From: Catellatospora paridis
Lineage (GTDB): Bacteria; Actinomycetota; Actinomycetes; Mycobacteriales; Micromonosporaceae
Assembly: GCF_009720365.1 (NCBI RefSeq)
Contig: NZ_WBZD01000043.1
Coordinates: 62,001 to 126,000, forward strand
DNA: 64,000 nucleotides
Reading direction: 5' to 3'
Shown here one piece after another: positions 24,785 to 32,698 of the stretch. Made by a program: the position numbers and the translations under genes. Below the pieces are notes generated by a model. That model worked only from the letters and a program-made list of their open reading frames with translations, ran no database searches and had not been told where the DNA came from. Every line of letters begins with the position of its first letter. Positions within the stretch are counted from its first letter, which is position 1.

Positions 24785-25429
24785 GTGAGGGCTTGCGAGC
24801 ACTGCAAGGTTGACATCTCGCACAAGCGGAGCGATGCACGGTTCTGCAACAAGCCCTGCAAGGCAAAGGCACGGCACGCCGCCAAGGGTGTGCCACCGCG
24901 CAGCCAGGGCGGAACGTGCACAATCGAGGGCTGCGGAAAGCCGTGGAAGGCTCAAGAGCTGTGTTCCCGTCACTACCAGCGGCTGTTGAAGTACGGCGAC
25001 CCGCTGGCTACTGCGCAACCGGAGCCGGCGACCACCCGTCGATGCGTCACCTGCGGCGCGAGCACCCGCCACCGGCGATCCAACGCGATGGCCTGCTCGA
25101 AGCCGTGCAAGCTCAAGGCCGCTGACCGAAGGCGCAACGCGCGCCCAAGCGCCGTGATCCGAAAGCACGCCCGCCGGGCTCGTATGCTCGGCAACCCGGG
25201 CCTGGTTGTGATCTCGGCCGGCGAGTGGGAACGCATCAAGCGTCGCCACGATGGGCGCTGTGCCTACTGCCACCGCAAGACCTCTCGCCCCCAGATGGAC
25301 CATGTCGTCCCGCTGGCGAGAGGAGGGCGGCATGCGCCCAGCAACGTCCTGCCCGCATGCGCGCCATGCAACCTCTTGAAGTCCGACTTCTTCCTGTCTG
25401 AATGGAGGCTTCTCCGCGGAAGGAGGTGA
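24785..25429 (+). CDS. HNH endonuclease with three zinc-finger-like modules
   Basis: A 214-residue basic protein. Two CxxC...CxxxC modules open it and recur in mid-protein ('CEHCKVDISHKRSDARFCNK' and 'CVTCGASTRHRRSNAMACSK'). Between them is 'CTIEGCGKPWKAQELCSRHY', a finger common in phage and mobile HNH proteins. The C-terminus is the nuclease: 'CAYCHRKTSRPQMDHVVPLA', then 'SNVLPACAPCNLLKSD', with the HNH His and Asn in place. The GTG at 24785 has GGGAGG five bases upstream. Lower GC and position between a gene and a duplicated part of that gene suggest a mobile or homing nuclease. Confidence 0.85.
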   Translation: MRACEHCKVDISHKRSDARFCNKPCKAKARHAAKGVPPRSQGGTCTIEGCGKPWKAQELCSRHYQRLLKYGDPLATAQPEPATTRRCVTCGASTRHRRSNAMACSKPCKLKAADRRRNARPSAVIRKHARRARMLGNPGLVVISAGEWERIKRRHDGRCAYCHRKTSRPQMDHVVPLARGGRHAPSNVLPACAPCNLLKSDFFLSEWRLLRGRR

Positions 25430-25455
25430 GTCCCATCTCAGCCCTGACCACAGAC

Positions 25456-25650
25456 GGCCGTGGCCGCCACCTGGCGGGTCAACCGGAACCTGCTGGCCCG
25501 GCCCGAGGTCCGGTCGCTGCTGCTGGCGCAGTGGCTGCCGCCGTCGCTGGTGGTCGGCGCGGAGGGCGTGCTGGTCCCGTACGCCGCCGAGGCCGGGCTG
25601 CTGTTCACGGCCGTCGCGGCGGGCATGCTCGCGGGCATCCTGGCCGTCAG
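25456..25650 (+). pseudogene. Partial duplicate of the MFS transporter gene
   Basis: Bases 25456-25600 match 23895-24039 of the intact MFS gene at all but one position (C for T at 25467). Then 18 bases of the original (24040-24057) are missing, lost between two copies of GCCGGGCTG, and similarity continues with about five mismatches to near 25650. The piece encodes an internal part of the transporter ('NLLARPEVRSLLLAQWLPPS') and has neither start nor end, so it is not functional. It ends at the 3' end of the hydrolase gene on the opposite strand. Confidence 0.9.
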
Positions 25651-26486
25651 GCGGAGCCGCCGCCCAAGGTCAGCCGAGCCCCGCCACGGGCGCGGCCGCA
25701 AAGCACGGCGGCGAAGGGCTCGACCGCCGCCCGCCAGCCGGCAGGGTCCTCGCGGTGCAGGACGTGCCCGGACTCGGGCAGCAGCGCGAAGGTGGCGTCG
25801 GGCAGCAGGTCGGCGGCCTCGCGCTGGCCGGGCACGGGGTTGTCGCTGCGGCCGCCCGCGACGACCAGCGCCGGACACCTGACCAGGGCCAGCTCCGGGC
25901 GGTGGTCCCGGGCCGCCCAGTGCTCGACCGTCGCTACGACGTGCTCGGCGTGCGCCTGTGGCCGCCACCCGTCCGGGCCGTGCCGCATCACCTCGGCGAA
26001 GACCCCGCCCAGCGCCGGGCGGTCGGCCCCGAAGTAGGCGCGCACCTCGTCGAGCGAGGCGAACGGCACGGGCCAGCTCGCCAGCCAGTCCCGCCAGCTG
26101 CGCACGGCGTCGACCGGCGTGACCGGGGACATGTCGCCGACAACGATCCCGCGCACCAGCTCGGGCCGCCGACCGGCGAGCTGCCAGGCGGTCAGCCCGC
26201 CCATCGAGTGGCCGATCACCAGTGCCGGGGCGAGGCCGAGCCGCTCGATCACGGCCGCGGCGTCGCCCACGTAGGCGTCGCGGGTGTAGGGCCCGGCGGG
26301 GCGCTCGCTCATCCCGTGGCCGCGGGCGTCGTAGGCGACGACCCGGCCGTATGCGGTCAGCCAGGACGCGGTCGACGCCCAGGTGCCCGCGTGGTCGGTC
26401 AGCCCGTGCAGCAGCAGGATGCCCGGCCCGGTCCCGCCGAACGCGGTCACCTGCAGCCGGGTCCCGTATGCGCCCTCGATCTCCAT
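25647..26486 (-). CDS. Alpha/beta hydrolase
   Basis: A 279-residue soluble alpha/beta-hydrolase. The oxyanion region is 'LLLHGLTDHAGTW' (about 24-36), the nucleophile elbow is 'VIGHSMGGLTAW' with Ser at about 95, the acid lies near 'VAGGRSDNPV', and the catalytic His is in 'LLPESGHVLHRED'. Typical substrates are esters, lactones or C-C bonds; none can be assigned. The ATG at 26486 has GAGGAGG upstream. The gene is divergent from a PadR regulator and two PadR-type palindromes lie between them, so it is very probably the regulated target. The last codons reach the duplicated MFS fragment, and the tail 'GARLTLGGGSA' may be altered by that junction. Confidence 0.88.
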   Translation of the reverse strand: MEIEGAYGTRLQVTAFGGTGPGILLLHGLTDHAGTWASTASWLTAYGRVVAYDARGHGMSERPAGPYTRDAYVGDAAAVIERLGLAPALVIGHSMGGLTAWQLAGRRPELVRGIVVGDMSPVTPVDAVRSWRDWLASWPVPFASLDEVRAYFGADRPALGGVFAEVMRHGPDGWRPQAHAEHVVATVEHWAARDHRPELALVRCPALVVAGGRSDNPVPGQREAADLLPDATFALLPESGHVLHREDPAGWRAAVEPFAAVLCGRARGGARLTLGGGSA

Positions 26487-26504
26487 GACGTCCTCCTCGG
26501 CGTA

Positions 26505-26547
26505 CCTCGTTTCGAGGCACGAAGGTAGTGTATACCTCGAAACGAGG
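26505..26547. promoter_or_regulatory. Twin PadR-type operators
   Basis: CCTCGTTTCGAGG (26505-26517) and CCTCGAAACGAGG (26535-26547) are exact reverse complements of each other. Each is also a palindrome of arms CCTCG/CGAGG around three bases, and their centres are 30 bp apart. They lie between the divergent hydrolase and PadR starts. TATACC/TACACT elements between them could be the -10 boxes of the two genes. Confidence 0.8.
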
Positions 26548-26556
26548 CAAGGCAGA

Positions 26557-27090
26557 ATGAGCGGTGTGATCGAACTCGCCATCCTGGGTTTCCTGGCCGA
26601 GCAGCCGCTGCACGGATACGAGCTGCGCACCCGGATCGCCCAGCTCGCCGGACACGCCCGGCCGATCAGCGACGGCAGTCTCTACCCCGCGATCACCCGG
26701 CTGGAGAAGGCCGGGCTGCTGGTCCGCCGCCGCGAGGCGGGCGCCGCCGCGGCCCAGCGACACACCCTCGAACTCACCGGCGCCGGCCGGGCGGAACTGC
26801 TGCGGCGCTTGGCCGAACCCAGCGAGTTGGACATCACCGACAGCACCCGGTTCAACGTGCTGCTGGCCTTCCTCGGCCGGCTCGGCGACCCCGCCACGCA
26901 GGCCCGCGTGCTGCGGCGGCGGCTGGACTTCCTGGAGGCCCCGGCAAGTTTCTTCTACGCCGGAGACCGGCCGCAGCGGGCCGACGAGCAGGCCGACCTG
27001 TTCCGCCGGGGCATGCTCACCGTGGCGCGCGCCACCAGCCGGGCCGAGCGGGCGTGGCTACGCGAGGCGCTGGCAGAGCTCGCGACGTGA
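26557..27090 (+). CDS. PadR-family transcriptional regulator
   Basis: A 177-residue PadR protein. The N-terminal winged helix is typical: 'ELAILGFLAEQPLHGYELRT', 'GSLYPAITRLEKAGLLVRR' and the wing 'AQRHTLELTGAGRAEL'. The C-terminal half is the helical Vir_act_alpha_C-like dimerisation domain with a 'RRRLDFLEAPASFFYAGD' region. PadR proteins repress detoxification or transport genes and release DNA on binding a small ligand. Two symmetrical operators lie 10-52 bp upstream of its ATG, which indicates autorepression and repression of the divergent hydrolase. Confidence 0.92.
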   Translation: MSGVIELAILGFLAEQPLHGYELRTRIAQLAGHARPISDGSLYPAITRLEKAGLLVRRREAGAAAAQRHTLELTGAGRAELLRRLAEPSELDITDSTRFNVLLAFLGRLGDPATQARVLRRRLDFLEAPASFFYAGDRPQRADEQADLFRRGMLTVARATSRAERAWLREALAELAT

Positions 27091-27105
27091 GACCATTTAC
27101 GGACC

Positions 27106-29586
27106 ATGACGCTCACTGATCACCTCCCCCGCGACAGCGATCCCGACTCCCTCTTCGACGCCTTCTCCGGCTGGGTGGCCGAGCAGGGCATCTCGCTGTA
27201 CCCGGCGCAGCAGGAAGCCCTGATCGAGATCGTCTCCGGGGCGAACCTGATCCTGAGCACGCCGACCGGCTCCGGTAAGAGCCTGGTCGCGCTCGGCGCG
27301 CACTTCGCCGCCCTGGCCGAGAACCGGCGCACCTTCTACACCGCGCCCATCAAGGCACTGGTCTCGGAGAAGTTCTTCGCGCTGTGCGCCGCGTTCGGCC
27401 CGGAGAACGTCGGCATGATGACCGGCGACGCGGCGGTCAACCCGGACGCGCCGATCATCTGCTGCACCGCGGAGATCCTGGCCAACCTCGCCCTGCGCGA
27501 CGGCGCGGACGCCGACGTCGGCCAGGTCGTCATGGACGAGTTCCACTTCTACAGCGAGCCAGACCGGGGCTGGGCGTGGCAGGTGCCGATCATCGAGCTG
27601 CCCGACGTGCAGTTCGTGCTCATGTCGGCGACGCTGGGCGACGTCACCCGGTTCGTCGACGACCTGTCCCGGCGCACCGGTCGGCCCACCGCCGTGGTCA
27701 GCTCCGGCGAGCGGCCCGTGCCGCTGTTCCACTCGTACGTCACCACGCCGCTGCACGAGACCATCGAGGAGCTGCTGTCCACCAAGCAGGCCCCGGTGTA
27801 CATCGTGCACTTCACCCAGGCCGCGGCCCTGGAGCAGGCCAGCGCGCTGATGAGCATCAACATGTGCACGCGCGCGGAGAAGGACGCCATCGCCGAGCTG
27901 ATCGGCACGTTCCGGTTCACCGCCGGCTTCGGCAAGACGCTGTCGCGCCTGGTGCGCCACGGCATCGGCGTGCACCACGCGGGCATGCTGCCCAAGTACC
28001 GCCGCCTGGTCGAGCAGCTGGCCCAGGCCGGGCTGCTGAAGGTCATCTGCGGCACGGACACCCTGGGCGTCGGCATCAACCTGCCCATCCGCACGGTGTT
28101 GTTCACCGGCCTGAACAAGTTCGACGGGCAGCGGATGCGGCTGCTCAAGGCGCGCGAGTTCCACCAGATCGCGGGGCGCGCGGGCCGGGCCGGATACGAC
28201 ACCCTCGGCACCGTCATCGTGCAGGCACCCGAGCACGTGGTCGAGAACGAGAAGGCCGCCGCGAAGGCCGCGGGCGACCCCAAGAAGCTGAAGAAGCTGG
28301 TGCGCAAGAAGCCGCCGGAGGGTTTCATCGGCTGGGCGCAGCCCACCTTCGAGCGCCTGGTCTCCGCCGAGCCCGAGCCGCTGACCTCCAGCTTCAACGT
28401 CAGCCACGCCATGGTGCTCAACGTGATCGAGCGCGGCGGCAACGCCTTCGCCAACATGCGCCACCTGCTCACCGACAACCACGAGACGCCGACCGCCCGC
28501 CGCAGGCACATCCGCCGGGCGATCATGATCTACCGGGCGCTGCGCACCGCGGGCATCGTGGAGCAGACCGAGGAGGGCCGCATCCGGGTCACCGACGTGC
28601 TACAGCTCGGCTTCGCGCTCAACCAGCCGCTGTCGCCGTTCGCGGTGGCCGCGATCGAGCTGCTCGGCAAGGACGACCCCGGTTACGCCATGGACGTGGT
28701 GTCGATCATCGAGGCGGTGCTGGAGGACCCGCGGCAGATCCTCTACGCGCAGCAGGACCGGGCCAAGGGCGAGGCCGTCGCGCAGATGAAGGCCGACGGC
28801 ATCGAGTACGAGGAGCGCATGGCGCTGCTCGAGAACGTGACCTGGCCCAAGCCCATGGAGGAGCTGCTCGAGGTCGCCTTCGAGTCCTACCGCAAGGGCC
28901 ACCCGTGGGTCGACGACCAGCGGCTGTCCCCGAAGTCCGTGGTCCGGGACATGTTCGAGCAGGGCATGACCTTCACCGAGTACGTCAGCTTCTACGGCCT
29001 GACCCGGTCCGAGGGCCTGGTGCTGCGCTACCTCGCCGACGCGTACCGCACGCTGCGCCAGACCGTGCCCGAGGACAGCAAGACCGAGGAGCTGCACGAC
29101 GTCATCGAGTGGCTCGGCGAGCTGGTCCGCCAGGTCGACTCCAGCCTGCTCGACGAGTGGGAGCAGCTGAGCAACCCCGGCGACGCGCCGGTCGAGGCCG
29201 CCCCGCCCGCGGTCACCCGCAACGTGCGCGCGTTCCGGGTGCAGGTGCGCAACGCCCTGTTCCGCCGGGTCGAGCTGGCCGCCCGCCGGCGCTGGGAAGC
29301 GCTCGGCGAGCTGGACGCCGCCGACGGCTGGGACAGCCAGGCGTGGCGCGAGGCGCTGGAGCCGTACTTCGAGCTCTACGACGAGATCGGTATCGGCCCG
29401 GACGCCCGCGGCCCCGCCCGGATCATCATCGAGCAGGGCAAGGACGTCTGGAAGGTGCGCCAGATCCTGGACGACCCGGACGGCCACCACGACTGGGGCA
29501 TCAGCGCCGAGATCGACCTCGCCGCCTCGGACGAGCACGGCCAGGCGATCGTCACCATCACCGACGTCGGCCAGCTCGGCGCCTAG
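27106..29586 (+). CDS. DEAD/DEAH-box helicase with C-terminal DUF3516
   Basis: An 826-residue superfamily 2 helicase. Motif I is 'STPTGSGKSLVALG' (about 51-64), motif II 'VVMDEFHFY' (about 145), motif III 'LMSATLGD', then 'HHAGMLPKYRRLVEQL', 'GTDTLGVGINLP' and motif VI '[12 protein letters not shown]'. The order and the DEFH box resemble Ski2-like helicases. The C-terminal 400 residues match the actinobacterial DUF3516 extension. RNA or DNA remodelling is likely; the exact role is unknown. It starts 15 bp after the PadR gene but probably has its own promoter or is read through. It ends at a strong terminator. Confidence 0.92.
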   Translation: MTLTDHLPRDSDPDSLFDAFSGWVAEQGISLYPAQQEALIEIVSGANLILSTPTGSGKSLVALGAHFAALAENRRTFYTAPIKALVSEKFFALCAAFGPENVGMMTGDAAVNPDAPIICCTAEILANLALRDGADADVGQVVMDEFHFYSEPDRGWAWQVPIIELPDVQFVLMSATLGDVTRFVDDLSRRTGRPTAVVSSGERPVPLFHSYVTTPLHETIEELLSTKQAPVYIVHFTQAAALEQASALMSINMCTRAEKDAIAELIGTFRFTAGFGKTLSRLVRHGIGVHHAGMLPKYRRLVEQLAQAGLLKVICGTDTLGVGINLPIRTVLFTGLNKFDGQRMRLLKAREFHQIAGRAGRAGYDTLGTVIVQAPEHVVENEKAAAKAAGDPKKLKKLVRKKPPEGFIGWAQPTFERLVSAEPEPLTSSFNVSHAMVLNVIERGGNAFANMRHLLTDNHETPTARRRHIRRAIMIYRALRTAGIVEQTEEGRIRVTDVLQLGFALNQPLSPFAVAAIELLGKDDPGYAMDVVSIIEAVLEDPRQILYAQQDRAKGEAVAQMKADGIEYEERMALLENVTWPKPMEELLEVAFESYRKGHPWVDDQRLSPKSVVRDMFEQGMTFTEYVSFYGLTRSEGLVLRYLADAYRTLRQTVPEDSKTEELHDVIEWLGELVRQVDSSLLDEWEQLSNPGDAPVEAAPPAVTRNVRAFRVQVRNALFRRVELAARRRWEALGELDAADGWDSQAWREALEPYFELYDEIGIGPDARGPARIIIEQGKDVWKVRQILDDPDGHHDWGISAEIDLAASDEHGQAIVTITDVGQLGA

Positions 29587-29599
29587 CCCACCCACTTTC

Positions 29600-29660
29600 G
29601 CAACTTGTTAAGAGTCGCGGCCTCGGCGGATGCCGGTGGCCGCGACTCTTTAAAAGTTGC
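29600..29660. terminator. Long bidirectional stem-loop after the helicase gene
   Basis: Two 23-base arms (29600-29622 and 29638-29660) pair with only two mismatches. The inner part is GAGTCGCGGCC / GGCCGCGACTC, flanked by T/A-rich steps that act as U-tracts in both directions. It lies between the helicase and the converging ThrE gene. Confidence 0.92.
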
Positions 29661-29678
29661 GCCGCGTGGGGTTGGGGG

Positions 29679-30911
29679 TCAGGCCGAGCGGGAGGTGAGG
29701 AGGCGGGAGGTGGCGGTCACGTTGGACAGGAGGCTGGAGCCGACGAGGACGCCCAGGGAGACCGCGACGACGGTCAGGAACGCGGTGACCAGGTTGGACC
29801 GGCCGGTGCCGGACAGTTCGACGAGGCCGGTCAGGCCGGTCACTCCGACCAGGCTGAGCGCGCCGGGCACCAGCAGCCAGAACGACGGCAGGAAGACGAC
29901 CTGCGCGGGCGGCCCGTGCAGTCGCTGCACCGCGTTGGCCAGCGGCACGATCAGCAGCCCGCCGACGAACGCGGCGAACACACCGCCGCCGACCTGGCCG
30001 GCCAGGTACTGGCCCCCGTACGCCAGGAGGAGCGTGACCAGCAGCCACGGCAGCGAGCGGGGCGGCGCTGAGCTGTTGAGGTAGATGCCGACGCCGAACA
30101 CGAGCACGCCGACCCACGGCGCCCACACGCCCAGCGGCGGCTCGCTCGCCGCGATCGCCTGCGCGGGCCCGGCGATCTGCATCCCGGCGTAGATGCCGAA
30201 GGTGAGCAGGAGCAGCACGTACACGCTGGAGACCAGGCGGCTCGCGCCGCTGATGATGGACCGGGTGACCATCTCCTGCGCGCCCAGCGTCAGCGCCGCC
30301 CCGGGCAGGAACGTGGCCAGCGGCGGGATCAGCAGGCTGGCCGGGTCCGCGCCGAGTTCCGGGCTGTACCGGTAGGCCAGCACGGTGACCAGCATCGCCG
30401 CCGCCACCGGCAGCGCCAGCGACAGCACCTGCACCCGCTCGGCGAGCAGGCGCAGCACGCCGACCAGGAGCCCGAGCAGGGCCAGGCTGATCAGCGCCCG
30501 GCCGTCGCGGACGAACAGCAGGCCGATGCCGACGGTGAGCACGCCGTGGCCGAACACCGTGATCACCGCGCCGAAGCGCGGTGGCGCGTCGAGGATGTCC
30601 TGGACCCGCTCGATGCCCTCGGCGGGCGGGATCGGATCGGCCTTGACCTGCTCGAACAGTTTGTACAGCCGGTCTACCTGGTCCAGGCGCAGCGGCGGCC
30701 CGTCGGCGTTGGCGAAGTCGACGGTGACCCCGCCCTCGACACCGGCCCGGACGAAGACTCCGGTCGGCACGACCAGGAACTCCACCTCGCCCACGCCGTA
30801 GGCGTCCGCGATCGCGACCAGCTCGTCCGGGATGCGGTTGGCCGTCTCCCCGGCCAGGCACAGGGCGACCCCGCACTTGCGGAGGAATTCGAGCAGGTTG
30901 TCGGGCGGCAT
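29679..30911 (-). CDS. ThrE-family threonine/serine exporter
   Basis: A 410-residue membrane protein with both ThrE halves fused. The N-terminal cytoplasmic part resembles DUF1212 ('LLEFLRKCGVALCLAGETAN', 'DAYGVGEVEFLVVPTGVFV'), followed by about ten transmembrane helices, the last five corresponding to the DUF3815 half ('LNSSAPPRSLPWLLVTLLL', 'QVVFLPSFWLLVPGALSL'). In Corynebacterium ThrE exports threonine and serine with the proton gradient. The ATG at 30911 is used; GTG 30917 or 30935 would add two or eight residues. It is divergent from a hydrolase gene with 77 bp between them. Confidence 0.88.
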   Translation of the reverse strand: MPPDNLLEFLRKCGVALCLAGETANRIPDELVAIADAYGVGEVEFLVVPTGVFVRAGVEGGVTVDFANADGPPLRLDQVDRLYKLFEQVKADPIPPAEGIERVQDILDAPPRFGAVITVFGHGVLTVGIGLLFVRDGRALISLALLGLLVGVLRLLAERVQVLSLALPVAAAMLVTVLAYRYSPELGADPASLLIPPLATFLPGAALTLGAQEMVTRSIISGASRLVSSVYVLLLLTFGIYAGMQIAGPAQAIAASEPPLGVWAPWVGVLVFGVGIYLNSSAPPRSLPWLLVTLLLAYGGQYLAGQVGGGVFAAFVGGLLIVPLANAVQRLHGPPAQVVFLPSFWLLVPGALSLVGVTGLTGLVELSGTGRSNLVTAFLTVVAVSLGVLVGSSLLSNVTATSRLLTSRSA

Positions 30912-30988
30912 GGTCACTGCGGCAGTATGGATCACCGTGGCGCGGCAGAGAAGGCCCGTTGCGGACCGTGGGACGGGGGGAGACGCAG

Positions 30989-31780
30989 ATGCAGGTGGTA
31001 CGCGACGGAGTCCGGCTGGACTGCCATGACTCCGGTGGCGACGGCCCCGCGATCGTGTTGCTGCACGGCCTCGCGGGCCACTCCGGGGAGTTCGCCGAGC
31101 TGCAGCGCTCGCTGCCGGCCGGGCTGCGGTGCGTGGCGGTGGACCAGCGCGCCCACGTGCCCGGCGAGCCGGTGCCCGCGGACCTGTCCCGGGCGGCGTA
31201 CGCCGAGGACGTCGTGTTCGTGCTCCAGGAGCTGGGGCTCGCGCCGGCGGTGCTCGTCGGGCAGTCCCTGGGCGGGCACACCGCCATGCTGGCCGCCGCC
31301 GCGCGGCCGGACCTGGTACGCGGACTCGTGATGATCGAGGCGGGGCCGGAGGCCGACGGGCCGGAGCTGCCCGCGGAGATCGGCGGCTGGCTGGACTCGT
31401 GGCCGGTGCCGTTCGCCTCCCGGGAGCAGGCCGCGGAGTTCTTCGGCGGCGGGCCGGTCGGCGCGGGCTGGGCCGCGGGCCTGGTCGAACGCGACGGCGG
31501 GCTGTGGCCGAGGTTCGCCCGCGACGCCATGGTGGACTCGATAGCCACGCTCGTCGGCGCGCCCTCGTGGCCGGCCTGGGACAGTCTCGTCGGCCCCGTG
31601 CTGGTGGTGCGGGGCGAGCGCGGCATCATGACCGACGCCGAGGTGGCCCGCATGACGCAGCGCCCGGACACCACCCTGGTCACCGTGCTCGACGCGGGCC
31701 ATGACGTGCACCTCGACCAGCCTGCGGCGACGGCGGCGGCGATCAGCGCCTACCTGGACGGCCAGGCGCCCGCCGCGTAG
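30989..31780 (+). CDS. Alpha/beta hydrolase
   Basis: A 263-residue alpha/beta-hydrolase similar in build to the one at 25.6 kb. The oxyanion loop is 'LLHGLAGHSGEF' (about 25-36), the nucleophile elbow 'LVGQSLGGHTAML' (Ser about 93), and the catalytic His lies in 'VLDAGHDVHLDQP'. The 'GQSLGG' elbow is typical of haloperoxidase/esterase-like members. Its substrate is unknown. GGGGGAGA stands about seven bases before the ATG at 30989. There is no obvious operon partner; the following Nudix operon has its own promoter. Confidence 0.87.
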   Translation: MQVVRDGVRLDCHDSGGDGPAIVLLHGLAGHSGEFAELQRSLPAGLRCVAVDQRAHVPGEPVPADLSRAAYAEDVVFVLQELGLAPAVLVGQSLGGHTAMLAAAARPDLVRGLVMIEAGPEADGPELPAEIGGWLDSWPVPFASREQAAEFFGGGPVGAGWAAGLVERDGGLWPRFARDAMVDSIATLVGAPSWPAWDSLVGPVLVVRGERGIMTDAEVARMTQRPDTTLVTVLDAGHDVHLDQPAATAAAISAYLDGQAPAA

Positions 31781-31821
31781 CCCACGGCCCGGTGGCCTGA
31801 CCCACGCTGACCGCCGTCCCG

Positions 31822-31850
31822 TTGACAGTGGCCGGACTCGGCTCTAGAGT
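31822..31850 (+). promoter_or_regulatory. Consensus-like sigma-70 promoter of the NrtR operon
   Basis: TTGACA (31822-31827), a 17-base spacer and TAGAGT (31845-31850). It is the best -35/-10 match I found in this window. It ends directly at a palindromic operator and lies 43 bp before the NrtR start codon. Confidence 0.8.
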
Positions 31851-31885
31851 CCTTCTCAGATTGAGTTTATCTCCAATTGAGAAGG
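31851..31885 (+). promoter_or_regulatory. Palindromic operator, probable NrtR box
   Basis: Outer arms CCTTCTCA (31851-31858) and TGAGAAGG (31878-31885) are perfect inverted repeats. Inside, CTCAGATTGAG and CTCCAATTGAG repeat directly, each being palindromic (CTC...GAG). The site is immediately downstream of the -10 box and its right arm contains the Shine-Dalgarno AAGGA. Binding would block both transcription and, in the mRNA, a hairpin could mask the ribosome site. Confidence 0.7.
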
Positions 31886-31892
31886 ACGTGGC

Positions 31893-32624
31893 ATGGTCAC
31901 CGAGCGCGAGTTCCTCGACGGCTACGACCCGCGGGCCTACCCGGCGCTCGCGGTCACGGTCGACGTCGTCACGCTCACCATCCGCGACGGCGTGCTTCAT
32001 GTGCTGCTGGTCGAGCGCGGCGAGCAGCCCTATGCCGGCCGCCTCGCGCTGCCGGGCGGTTTCGTCCGCGAGGAGACGCTCGACCAGGCCGCACTGCGCG
32101 AGCTCGCCGAGGAGACGGGCCTACTTCCCCGCGTCCACCTGGAACAGCTGGCCACCTTCGGCGACCCCGGCCGCGACCCGCGCATGCGGGTGGTGTCGGT
32201 CGCCTACCTCGCCTTCGCGCCGCGCCTGCCCGATCCCACCGTCGGCGGCGACGCCGCGGCGGCCCGCTGGGTCCCGGTCGACGACGCGACCGACCTCGCC
32301 TTCGACCACGACGCGGTCCTCGCCGCCGGGCTCGAACGCGCCCGCGCCAAGCTCGAATACTCGCCGCTGGCGACCGCGTTCGTCGGCGAGGAGTTCACGA
32401 TCGCGCAGCTGCGCGGCGTGTACACAGCGGTCTGGGGTGAGGAGCCGCACGCGGGCAACTTCCACCGCAAGGTGCTCTCCGTCCCGGGCTTCATCGAGGC
32501 CACCGGCACGACCACCGAGCGGGGCGGCGAGCGCGGCGGACCCCGGTCCAAGCTCTACCGGGCCGGCGACGCCCGCATCCTGCACCCGGCGCTGCTGCGG
32601 CCCACCCCGGAGGAGCGGCGATGA
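31893..32624 (+). CDS. NrtR-type Nudix transcriptional regulator
   Basis: A 243-residue protein with an N-terminal Nudix domain and a C-terminal winged helix, the NrtR architecture. The Nudix box is complete: 'GGFVREETLDQAALRELAEE' followed by TGL (about 50-72), so hydrolase activity is possible, unlike in many regulators of this class. The C-terminal part 'FTIAQLRGVYTAVWG' to 'NFHRKVLSVPGFIEATG' and 'SKLYRAGDA' is the DNA-binding wing. NrtR proteins sense ADP-ribose or related NAD metabolites and repress NAD-pathway genes. Here no NAD biosynthesis gene follows; instead it leads a J-domain/VWA/PurA-like operon. Its promoter carries a palindrome suited to autorepression. Confidence 0.88.
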   Translation: MVTEREFLDGYDPRAYPALAVTVDVVTLTIRDGVLHVLLVERGEQPYAGRLALPGGFVREETLDQAALRELAEETGLLPRVHLEQLATFGDPGRDPRMRVVSVAYLAFAPRLPDPTVGGDAAAARWVPVDDATDLAFDHDAVLAAGLERARAKLEYSPLATAFVGEEFTIAQLRGVYTAVWGEEPHAGNFHRKVLSVPGFIEATGTTTERGGERGGPRSKLYRAGDARILHPALLRPTPEERR

Positions 32625-32698
32625 GTGAGCGCAGCGAGCGAATCATGTGGCACGGGTCGGCTCAGGCACGTGACGAGCGCAGCGAGGAGCGGGCATGA
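32621..32698 (+). CDS. 25-codon minicistron coupled at both ends
   Basis: The frame begins with ATG 32621, which overlaps the NrtR stop (ATGA), and ends with TGA 32696-32698, which overlaps the ATG of the J-domain gene (ATGA again). The product would be about 25 residues, 'MSERSERIMWHGSAQARDER' and five more, very hydrophilic. The DNA is dominated by two copies of GAGCGCAGCGAG, so it may be an inserted repeat that happens to keep translation coupled. GAGGAGCGGGC before the next ATG could also serve as a ribosome site. Whether the peptide matters is unknown. Confidence 0.4.
   Translation: MSERSERIMWHGSAQARDERSEERA
32627..32686. repeat. Paired GAGCGCAGCGAG direct repeats
   Basis: Identical 12-mers at 32627-32638 and 32675-32686, 48 bp apart, fill the junction between the NrtR and J-domain genes. 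The second is followed by GAGCGGGC and the next start codon. They look like a short insertion in an otherwise gapless operon. Confidence 0.65.
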
